Assembly (NCBI GenBank): GCA_002389385.1 | Contig: DGOK01000094.1 | Coordinates: 1-6,746, forward strand | Direction of reading: 5' to 3' | Source: Rhodospirillaceae bacterium UBA4468 | GTDB taxonomy: Bacteria; Pseudomonadota; Alphaproteobacteria; Rhodospirillales; Casp-alpha2 | DNA: 6,746 nt | Part shown: positions 1 through 5,617 of the stretch, one piece after another | Position numbering within the stretch: the stretch's first letter is position 1 | Layout of the letters: every line of letters starts with the position of its first letter | Program-made: the position numbers and the translations under genes | Notes under the pieces: generated by a model | Told to the model about the DNA's origin: nothing | The model's input: the letters and a program-made list of their open reading frames with translations, nothing else | The model's database searches: none

Positions 1-1
1 A

Positions 2-124
2 ATTCGGGATCAATTGTTGACCGGACGCCTGAATAAAGTATGTCATGTCTGCCTTTCAAGCCGAGACAAAGAGAATTTTGCCACGGCGACTGAAACTGCA
101 GATATGGAAGCAAACCAGGAATAG
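2..124 (+). CDS. C-terminal end of an unidentified upstream protein (partial)
   Basis: One frame stays open from the left edge for 40 codons and ends at a TAG at 122-124, 21 bases before the ACP start. The tail is hydrophilic and acidic (it ends ...ETADMEANQE), as is common for a protein C terminus. I do not recognise the family. A second frame closes earlier, at a TAA at 34-36, so the choice of frame is not certain; I prefer this one because it is longer and ends close to the next ribosome binding site, like the other gene junctions here. If real, it belongs to the same rightward transcription unit as the ACP gene. Confidence 0.4.
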   Translation: MRDQLLTGRLNKVCHVCLSSRDKENFATATETADMEANQE

Positions 125-145
125 CTCGCGCTTAGGAGATTTGAA

Positions 146-382
146 ATGGGTGCATACACTGAAGAAATCATCAGCGTCATCAATGATACTTGTGGCGATG
201 GGACCTGTGACGCATCAAAAACCGAGACTCCCCTTGTAGAAATTGGACTCGACTCACTGGACTATGTGACTGTCGTCATGGCCCTGGAAGACAAGTATGA
301 GCTAGAAATTCCCCAAACGTCGGACCAAAACCTTTGGTCAATCGACGATTTGGATAAATTCTTAGCAGGTAAGCTTAGTTAA
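146..382 (+). CDS. Acyl carrier protein
   Basis: A 78-residue acidic protein, the usual length of a stand-alone ACP. It has the phosphopantetheine attachment motif IGLDSLDYV; Ser37 is the predicted attachment site. Helix I (about 3-16) and the region after the motif (ALEDKYELEIP, then a final helix SIDDLDKFLAG) follow the four-helix ACP fold. The start is supported by AGGAG at 134-138, about 7 bases before the ATG. It is cytosolic and would need a phosphopantetheinyl transferase encoded elsewhere. It is followed by an acyl-AMP ligase, an acyltransferase and a FabG-like reductase, which suggests a dedicated carrier for one modification pathway rather than the housekeeping fatty-acid ACP. Two cysteines (Cys16 and Cys21) in the loop after helix I are unusual. 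A D-alanyl, aminoacyl or polyketide carrier role cannot be excluded. Confidence 0.93.
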   Translation: MGAYTEEIISVINDTCGDGTCDASKTETPLVEIGLDSLDYVTVVMALEDKYELEIPQTSDQNLWSIDDLDKFLAGKLS

Positions 383-395
383 CAACTTCGCTTGT

Positions 396-422
396 ATAAT
401 CCTGCTGTCGCTTCTGGATTAT
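396..422. repeat. Inverted repeat between ACP and ligase genes
   Basis: ATAATCC at 396-402 is matched exactly by GGATTAT at 416-422, with a 13-base gap. The left arm overlaps a perfect TATAAT at 395-400. It lies in the largest gap (68 bases) inside the rightward operon. It could be an RNA hairpin between the ACP and ligase cistrons or an operator over a minor internal promoter. No good -35 hexamer sits 16-18 bases upstream of the TATAAT, and there is no T-run after the repeat, so an intrinsic terminator is unlikely. Confidence 0.4.
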
Positions 423-450
423 CGGATCAAATGCCCTAGGATCATGTCTC

Positions 451-1812
451 ATGTCGAAGTCAGCCATCGACACATTACTCACACGAATGCAGGAGTTTGC
501 TGAACGCCCAGCGATGCATTGGCGTGGCCAGGAAATCAGCTATAGCGATTTAATTCAACGTATCGACGGCTGGCATCGCGAGCTCAAAGGGAAGTCCCTT
601 GAAAAAGGCGCTATCATTGTAGTCCATGGAGATTATTCCCCGACCACATGCAGTCTGATTTTTGCTTTGGCGAGGTCTCAGGCCATCGTCCATTTGATTA
701 CCCCCGCAAACACCAGTGAATTTGAAAGCCAAGTTTCCGAGAGCGGTGCAGATCATATTATCCGTATAGATGAAGATGATAACTGGGACTATGGCACATT
801 GGACACCCCTGCCCCGCCAGAGCTAATCCAAAATTTCGTATCCGAGCAACAAAGTGGGCTTATTTTGTTTACCTCTGGCTCGACCGGCAAAGCCAAAGGA
901 ATCTTGCATGACATGGATCGTGTCATGCAGAAGTTCGTACTTGAACGCCAATCCTGGCGCACCGTGCTATTTCTAGTGCTTGATCATTTTGGCGGCTTCA
1001 ACACTTTACTCAGCGTCTTCGCATATGGCGGCCTCGCTATTTGCATTAAGAGCCGGTCCGTCGAGGAAGTCTGCCAAGCGATCGAGAACTCAAGTGCCGA
1101 TTTGCTACCAACGACGCCGACATTTCTGAACTTTCTGCTCGGCTCTAAAATTATCCAAACTTCGGATCTGTCCAGTATCAAGCGCATCAGCTATGGCACA
1201 GAAATGATGCTTGAAGGCACTCTCGCCCGATTGAACCGACGCTTCCCCAATGCCACCATCGTTAACACGTACGGCTTATCAGAACTCGGTGTGCTGAGAA
1301 CAAAATCGAAATCCAGTTCATCCCCATGGGTAAAAATCGGCGGACAGGGCTTTGAGACTAAAATCATCGACGATATTCTTTGGGTGCGCTCAACATCTCG
1401 GATGGTCGGGTATTTCAACGCCCCCAGTCAATTCGACGAAGACGGTTGGATGAGCACCGGAGACCGTGTCGAGGTTGACGGAGAATACGTCCGCTTCTTA
1501 GGCCGACGCACAGATATCATCAACGTTGGCGGCCAAAAAGTTTCTTCACATGAAGTCGAAGAGGTCATCTTCAACGATGAGAACGTCCTTGAAGTCTCAG
1601 CCTATGGCGTTGCTAATGAGCTGTTGGGCGAAGTCATCGTTGCTGAAATTTCATTAAAGCAGCCCGAAGATAAAGGTGTCGCGACAAAACGCATAAAGAC
1701 GCTTTGCAAAGAGAAGCTGAGCCGTTTGAAAATCCCGGCTCGCTTTAAGATCGTCGACCCCAAAGACCAGCATAACTTACGATTTAAAAAAATTCGCCCG
1801 ACTTCGGGCTAA
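451..1812 (+). CDS. Acyl-AMP ligase (ANL superfamily), probable acyl-ACP synthetase
   Basis: A 453-residue adenylate-forming enzyme. It should activate a carboxylic acid with ATP and pass the acyl group to a phosphopantetheine thiol. The ATP/P-loop motif LFTSGSTGKAKG is at about 139-150, the TYGLSE adenine-binding motif at 273-278, STGD with the ribose-binding Asp338 at 335-338, and the hinge GRRTDIINVGGQKVSSHEVE at 351-370. The C-terminal lysine motif reads NLRFKKIR (442-449); Lys446 aligns with the catalytic Lys of the usual GKIxR, with Phe in place of Gly. At 453 residues it is shorter than typical 500-550-residue acyl-CoA ligases, with the shortfall mainly N-terminal. The start follows TAGGA at 437-441. 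An ATG at 444 is out of frame. Being next to an ACP gene suggests the ACP is the acceptor, but CoA is possible. The acid cannot be named from sequence. Confidence 0.9.
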   Translation: MSKSAIDTLLTRMQEFAERPAMHWRGQEISYSDLIQRIDGWHRELKGKSLEKGAIIVVHGDYSPTTCSLIFALARSQAIVHLITPANTSEFESQVSESGADHIIRIDEDDNWDYGTLDTPAPPELIQNFVSEQQSGLILFTSGSTGKAKGILHDMDRVMQKFVLERQSWRTVLFLVLDHFGGFNTLLSVFAYGGLAICIKSRSVEEVCQAIENSSADLLPTTPTFLNFLLGSKIIQTSDLSSIKRISYGTEMMLEGTLARLNRRFPNATIVNTYGLSELGVLRTKSKSSSSPWVKIGGQGFETKIIDDILWVRSTSRMVGYFNAPSQFDEDGWMSTGDRVEVDGEYVRFLGRRTDIINVGGQKVSSHEVEEVIFNDENVLEVSAYGVANELLGEVIVAEISLKQPEDKGVATKRIKTLCKEKLSRLKIPARFKIVDPKDQHNLRFKKIRPTSG

Positions 1813-1837
1813 TACGACATTTGAAGGAAAGTTAACC

Positions 1838-2644
1838 GTGCCACGCCAGCCTTATACATATGCCGAGACCCTTGAGGCCTATAAAGCCATTGGCGTCTCT
1901 AAAGGACGGACGGTCGTAGTTCATTCTGACCTTACCCATCTCCGCGCCTATACCGAGCCTGGCAAAGATGCCCTGCTTGAAGCCCATTACAATGCCCTGC
2001 TTGAATTACTGGGCGCCGACGGCACGCTTTGCGTTCATACTGGCGATCAAAGTCTTTGCAATACGGACCGGGTGTTCAATCTCGACACCTCGCCCAGCTA
2101 TCAAATGGGCATGTTCTCTGAGCATGTGCGTTTGAAGGATGTGTCCCTTCGAAGCTTCCACCCATTTATCAATTACTCAGCCGTCGGCAAAGATGCCTGC
2201 GCCATCACCGAGAATGTATCCCGTCATGTCTGGGGTGCAGAAACGCCGAAAGCGCGCCTGATTGATAGCGATGCCATTTGCGTCAGTGTTGGCAGTCACC
2301 CTCGCCTAACCTGTAGCACCATACATCACGTTGAGATGGTTATGGGCGTACCTTACCGATATACAAAAGAGTTTTTACAGCCCGTTGAGCGGGCAGGAAA
2401 AGTAACGGTTGAGCCGTTCTATTCGTTTGTCTGCTATATGGCATGTGAAATTGATCGCAACAAAAATCAGAAGATTTTTGGCACGTTCCAAGAAGGCTAT
2501 GACGTCCGTGAAGCGGCTTTGGGCCGTGGCTCAGTCTTTGGTTACTCGGTGCGCGACTTTTATAAAAGTGCCACTGCAAGTTTACGTGATAATATCTTTG
2601 AATGGCTCAATCAACCACCTGAGACAAGGCCCTACAGATCATGA
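1838..2644 (+). CDS. AAC(3)-family N-acyltransferase, probably sugar-modifying
   Basis: A 268-residue protein of the aminoglycoside 3-N-acetyltransferase fold family (Antibiotic_NAT). Family landmarks visible in order are VVHSDL near the N terminus (27-32), GADGTLCVHTGD (59-70), the SPSYQMGMFSEHVR segment (85-98), RSFHPFINYSAVGKDA (105-120) and TIHHVEMVMGVPYR (161-174), which includes the conserved HxxE (His163, Glu166). The family moves acyl groups from a thioester to a primary amine. Here the position between an ACP ligase and a FabG-like reductase favours an amino-sugar acceptor and perhaps acyl-ACP as donor; this is inference. It starts with GTG, supported by GAAGGAAA at 1823-1830, and lies 25 bases after the ligase stop. 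Distant relatives in polysaccharide loci are often misnamed as resistance genes; nothing here points to aminoglycosides. Confidence 0.82.
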   Translation: MPRQPYTYAETLEAYKAIGVSKGRTVVVHSDLTHLRAYTEPGKDALLEAHYNALLELLGADGTLCVHTGDQSLCNTDRVFNLDTSPSYQMGMFSEHVRLKDVSLRSFHPFINYSAVGKDACAITENVSRHVWGAETPKARLIDSDAICVSVGSHPRLTCSTIHHVEMVMGVPYRYTKEFLQPVERAGKVTVEPFYSFVCYMACEIDRNKNQKIFGTFQEGYDVREAALGRGSVFGYSVRDFYKSATASLRDNIFEWLNQPPETRPYRS

Positions 2645-2676
2645 TTTTGGTTCTGACCGACGCGAGGATAAAATAA

Positions 2677-3420
2677 ATGAGCACACAAAACATAAACGAT
2701 AAACTCGTTATGGTCAGTGGAGGAAGCCGGGGGCTTGGCTTGAGTATTTGCGAATACTTGCTGGGTTGCGGCTACGACGTCGTGTCATTCAGCCGCAAAA
2801 AGACTGCTGAAACGACACAGCTCAAATCAACTCATGGCGATCAGTATAATTTTTTTGAGGCTGATATGTCGGATCAGGATGCATTGCAATCTCTGACCCA
2901 GCGCGTTGAAAAAGACATCGCGCCCATCTATGGCCTTGTTAACAATGCCGGCATTACCAATGAAGCGCTATTTGCGCGCCAGGATGAAGCCGCCATTCAA
3001 AACATCATTAATGTTAATGTTATGGGCTGCCTGTGGCTGACGCGTGCCGCCCTTCGCGGGATGCTCCGCAGATCAAGCGGCCGGGTCGTAAATATCTCAT
3101 CCATTGTTGGCGTCCGCGGATACAAAGGTGTGGTTGCGTATTCTGCAAGCAAGGGTGCCGTTGATGCGATGACCCGCAGCCTCGCCCACGAAGTGGGGCC
3201 AAGAAACATCACCGTAAATTCCTTAGCGCCAGGTTACATGGAAACGGAACTGGTCGGACACTTGAACGAACGCCAGCTCAAATCAATCGCTAAAAAGACC
3301 CCGCTACAGCGATTGGGCCAAACCAATGATGTGGCCTCTGTTGCAGCCTTTTTCCTATCCGGTGATGCGGCTTTCGTAACGGGACAACATCTCGTAGTAG
3401 ATGGCGGCTTAACCTGTTAA
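2677..3420 (+). CDS. Short-chain dehydrogenase/reductase, FabG-like (3-oxoacyl-ACP reductase type)
   Basis: A 247-residue classical SDR, the usual size. It has the nucleotide-binding SGGSRGLG at 14-21, with Arg18 and the later SRKK (39-42) favouring NADPH. NNAG is at 89-92, the conserved Asn114 is in NVNVMG, and the catalytic Ser142, Tyr155 and Lys159 (YSASK) are all present. APGYMETEL (194-202) and the C-terminal VTGQHLVVDGG complete the FabG pattern. FabG-type enzymes reduce 3-oxoacyl-ACP to 3-hydroxyacyl-ACP, which fits an operon with an ACP and a ligase, but many SDRs of this pattern act on sugars or other alcohols. GAGGA at 2664-2668 sits 8 bases before the ATG. The gene starts 32 bases after the acyltransferase gene and nearly abuts the next one. 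Confidence 0.92.
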   Translation: MSTQNINDKLVMVSGGSRGLGLSICEYLLGCGYDVVSFSRKKTAETTQLKSTHGDQYNFFEADMSDQDALQSLTQRVEKDIAPIYGLVNNAGITNEALFARQDEAAIQNIINVNVMGCLWLTRAALRGMLRRSSGRVVNISSIVGVRGYKGVVAYSASKGAVDAMTRSLAHEVGPRNITVNSLAPGYMETELVGHLNERQLKSIAKKTPLQRLGQTNDVASVAAFFLSGDAAFVTGQHLVVDGGLTC

Positions 3421-3424
3421 ATCA

Positions 3425-4039
3425 ATGCATACGTATCAACCAACACTGACATTTAAAGGCGGCCGCACTTACGTTCACGGCACAACGATCTATGAACAGA
3501 TAATATTAGGGGCAACAAGTCTTGGTCTAGGAAACGTGGATGGTAAGCTGCGCATCAATTTGCGTGGCCAACTCCATCATCAGGCAGAATTCATATATGC
3601 GGACCCATCGGAAAAAAGTAGTAAACCAGATACCGCCGTCACTGATTTTGATTTGACGGTCTCAGGCAAACCGATGACAGGATGGGTTCAAGCGACAGTT
3701 CCGCCCGTTGATACAAATAAGACTTATAACGAAAACCTTATACGCCAACATGCAGCCATCGATGGTCAGACGATTACATTTAATGGCCAGACTGATTTTC
3801 AGCCCATCGAAGTTTCCACATCTATGGCGGTGCAGCTTCATCAGGCTTTATATCCACCACAAGGCAATCAAAAATGGCTGTTGGCACGGGTCACGCTTGA
3901 GCAACCGTTCGCGCCTTCTAAGACACAATCCATGCAGTTGGAACTAAAACGCATTATCGGCAACAAATTCACAGAAACAAACATTATCACGCAGGGTAAA
4001 AAGTGCGGACAGTTCCATTTTCTGCTCGGTGATGTATAG
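3425..4039 (+). CDS. Unrecognised 204-residue protein of the acyl operon
   Basis: I do not recognise a family by motif. The protein has no signal peptide or membrane segment and looks cytosolic. It begins with TFKGGRTYVHGTTIYEQI, followed by a predicted helix (about 23-35) and alternating strand-like stretches (LRINLRGQL, QAEFIYAD, DFDLTVSGKPMTGWVQATV). A second, similar layout may follow in the C-terminal half (MAVQLHQALYP, then WLLARVTLEQPF, MQLELKRIIG, CGQFHFLLG). A helix followed by several strands, twice, is what a divergent double hot-dog protein would give; hot-dog proteins include acyl-ACP dehydratases and thioesterases. This is inference from pattern only. The ATG lies 4 bases after the reductase stop with no strong Shine-Dalgarno site, so it is probably translated by coupling to the reductase. 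That tight link suggests a shared acyl pathway. Confidence 0.85.
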   Translation: MHTYQPTLTFKGGRTYVHGTTIYEQIILGATSLGLGNVDGKLRINLRGQLHHQAEFIYADPSEKSSKPDTAVTDFDLTVSGKPMTGWVQATVPPVDTNKTYNENLIRQHAAIDGQTITFNGQTDFQPIEVSTSMAVQLHQALYPPQGNQKWLLARVTLEQPFAPSKTQSMQLELKRIIGNKFTETNIITQGKKCGQFHFLLGDV

Positions 4040-4045
4040 GCGCCT

Positions 4046-5425
4046 TTAATATTGCTCTGTAATATCTTCAATAAGACCGACGCCAAGGAAACTTTCTACA
4101 GCGTCATCGTAGGCTTCGATGGGTAAAGCTGACCCATCGGCAATGGCCAGCAGGTCTTTTTCACCGTCGGCATCAATCATCAACTGATAGAACGCAAGCC
4201 CGCCAAACGTAGATTTGGTCGCTGTTGTCCCCTTACCCAAACCGTGCTGATACGGATATACGCCGTGCTTGGACATAAACGGTGTCCCAGTGAACGTTGC
4301 CTTGTACGTGCGGGTACGCTCGATCGCTTGCATTGCATCCCAGCTGATTTCCAGCATTTGTGAGAGATTTTCTGCACTTACCGTCGTCAAATCGTCTGCT
4401 GAGCTGTGATACTCAGGATAGCCAATCTGTTTTTTACCAGGGATTTCAGGGGTAATGTGCCCACCTCTAATCGGGTGACCAAACGGCACGCGGATACCAA
4501 TGGCGTTAAAATGAGCCTGATCACTGCCATTACAAACCCCATCATACTCAAGCACATCATATGGCAATCCACTGTTTCTAAGTGCATGCTCAAATGCCCG
4601 GTCAACGAGAGCGTCACCGTTGTAACTTTTGACATAACGGATCGGCGCGTCATCGCCACAGATCGCGATTTCATAGCCACCAACAATTTTATCCAGATTA
4701 TCTTTGTTCTTATCAATCCATGTCAGCGCACCAATGGTTTCTGGCCAGATACAAAGACGATATGAATAATGCCGATCCTTCATCTTGCTTAAGCGTCGAA
4801 AAAGCTCTGTCGCTACGGACACCCCACTTAGATTATCGTTAGCACCGTATGGATGGCACAGATATGTGCAGACCATGATTTCTTTGTCACTCTTTCCCGG
4901 AAGATACACTTCGCCAACGCGCAGCGCACCGTCGTTCAAGTTCGTGTCGATGTGCACTTTGTAAGTGCCAGGCTTCCAATTCTTTACCTGCGTCTCTGAC
5001 GCACATAGCCCCCAGTCATATTTGTAATAAGACTGGCGCAGCGGGATCGCATCAGGAAGATCAGGGTGCGTCGACACACGTTCCAGTAATTCTTCCAGCG
5101 AAAGCTCACCATCGAATGAACCGCTATAAATATGCACATGATAAGGATGATCTGCGAAATCGATGACACGATTACCATCTGGTCCCTCAACCCAAGCTTC
5201 ATTCACAGAAAATTCTGGTGGAATAACCCATTCACCGACGTTACTACCTGTTGGAAATTCATTAATTTTAAAATCCAGGTATTTCTGTAGATACTCAAGT
5301 GATGATAAAAAATCTGGCCCGCACAGTGCCCGATATCTCGGAAAAAGCTCTTCAACAATTTTCCAGATTGTTTCCCGACTATCTTTCATCGCGTTAGATG
5401 TCAGTGTCTGACCGATATAAACCAT
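4046..5425 (-). CDS. DUF4910 (DUF2172-type) M28-like zinc aminopeptidase
   Basis: A 459-residue leftward gene. It shows the hallmarks of the DUF4910 group, M28-like zinc peptidases with an inserted beta domain and a C-terminal winged-helix domain. These are TYLCHPYGANDNLSG (187-201; candidate metal ligands His191 and Asp197), IWPETIGALTWI (226-237; Glu229 as candidate general base), CNGSDQAHF (298-306) and YPEYHSSADD (336-345; His340). The N-terminal part contains GSNVGEWVIPPEF and DFADHPYHVH, typical of the group. The last ~55 residues (YQLMIDADGEKDLLAIAD onward) resemble the winged-helix tail. There is no signal peptide, so it is probably cytosolic. The ATG at 5425 is supported by AAGGGG on the minus strand (5431-5436). 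Homologues are recurrently found in surface-polysaccharide loci; their substrate is, to my knowledge, not settled. A sugar-linked amide is as plausible as a peptide. Confidence 0.9.
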   Translation of the reverse strand: MVYIGQTLTSNAMKDSRETIWKIVEELFPRYRALCGPDFLSSLEYLQKYLDFKINEFPTGSNVGEWVIPPEFSVNEAWVEGPDGNRVIDFADHPYHVHIYSGSFDGELSLEELLERVSTHPDLPDAIPLRQSYYKYDWGLCASETQVKNWKPGTYKVHIDTNLNDGALRVGEVYLPGKSDKEIMVCTYLCHPYGANDNLSGVSVATELFRRLSKMKDRHYSYRLCIWPETIGALTWIDKNKDNLDKIVGGYEIAICGDDAPIRYVKSYNGDALVDRAFEHALRNSGLPYDVLEYDGVCNGSDQAHFNAIGIRVPFGHPIRGGHITPEIPGKKQIGYPEYHSSADDLTTVSAENLSQMLEISWDAMQAIERTRTYKATFTGTPFMSKHGVYPYQHGLGKGTTATKSTFGGLAFYQLMIDADGEKDLLAIADGSALPIEAYDDAVESFLGVGLIEDITEQY

Positions 5426-5481
5426 TATAACCCCTTAATAATCAAAACTTTGAAAACGTGCACTGCACCAAAAATCGAAAG

Positions 5482-5490
5482 TGATATAAT
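5482..5490 (+). promoter_or_regulatory. Possible extended -10 promoter element facing neuB
   Basis: TGATATAAT is an exact TGnTATAAT extended -10. No good -35 lies 16-18 bases upstream, which extended -10 promoters do not need. If used, the transcript would begin near 5497 and carry a leader of about 120 bases that includes the inverted repeat. The DNA is AT-rich, so a chance match is possible. Confidence 0.3.
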
Positions 5491-5494
5491 TGTA
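5489..5494 (-). promoter_or_regulatory. Possible -10 element for the peptidase gene
   Basis: On the minus strand this reads TACAAT, five of six matches to TATAAT, placed about 64 bases before the peptidase ATG. The expected -35 position is poor (GGAATA at 17 bases). A second minus-strand option uses TTGCCA (plus-strand 5528-5533) in the left arm of the inverted repeat, with a weak TATTTA at 5506-5511 after a 16-base spacer. Confidence 0.25.
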
Positions 5495-5526
5495 AAAAGG
5501 ATTAGTAAATATATTCCCAAGATTTT

Positions 5527-5562
5527 TTGGCAAAGATTAATATGATCCTCATATTTTGCCAA
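5527..5562. repeat. Nested inverted repeat, candidate operator
   Basis: TTGGCAAA (5527-5534) and TTTGCCAA (5555-5562) are exact reverse complements. Inside them, ATATGA (5540-5545) and TCATAT (5549-5554) also pair, around TCC. Only five bases (5535-5539) are unpaired on one side. As RNA this gives a 14-pair hairpin with a bulge; as DNA it is a dyad suited to a dimeric regulator. No T-run follows on either strand, so it is not a standard terminator. Its right arm overlaps the likely -35 of the NeuB promoter. Confidence 0.6.
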
Positions 5563-5585
5563 TTAACCTCACACACGATTAAACT
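5556..5585 (+). promoter_or_regulatory. Likely sigma-70-type promoter for the neuB gene
   Basis: TTGCCA (5556-5561; five of six matches to TTGACA) is followed after 18 bases by TAAACT (5580-5585; four of six matches to TATAAT). The start of transcription would be near 5592, leaving a leader of about 26 bases with the AAGAGG ribosome binding site at 5605-5610. The -35 lies inside the right arm of the inverted repeat, so a protein bound there would block it. Confidence 0.4.
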
Positions 5586-5617
5586 GTTCCTGAAACATCA
5601 CTTCAAGAGGTTACACC

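Larger units (their letters stand above)
5426..5617. other. AT-rich divergent intergenic region
   Basis: These 192 bases separate the leftward peptidase gene from the rightward NeuB gene and are clearly richer in A and T than the flanking genes. No convincing reading frame is present. The region must hold promoters for both directions. It contains a nested inverted repeat at 5527-5562, a -35/-10 pair at 5556-5585 facing NeuB, a TGnTATAAT element at 5482-5490 on the same strand, and a minus-strand TACAAT at 5489-5494. These are listed separately. Confidence 0.85.

Noticed and set aside
45..239. Rightward open frame overlapping the start of the ACP gene.
   Set aside because: It shares most of its length with the clear ACP gene in another frame, has no family resemblance and lacks a good ribosome binding site.
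1838..2644. Antibiotic resistance gene.
   Set aside because: Only the fold family points that way; the operon context is acyl-ACP and sugar metabolism and no mobile element is nearby.
4406..4765. A 119-codon open frame antisense to the peptidase gene.
   Set aside because: It lies fully inside a strongly supported gene whose motifs are intact, and its translation looks like a shadow of conserved codons.
5527..5562. The nested inverted repeat as a transcription terminator.
   Set aside because: The arms are AT-rich and no T-run follows the hairpin on either strand; the T-run at 5523-5528 precedes it on the plus strand and becomes an A-run on the minus strand.
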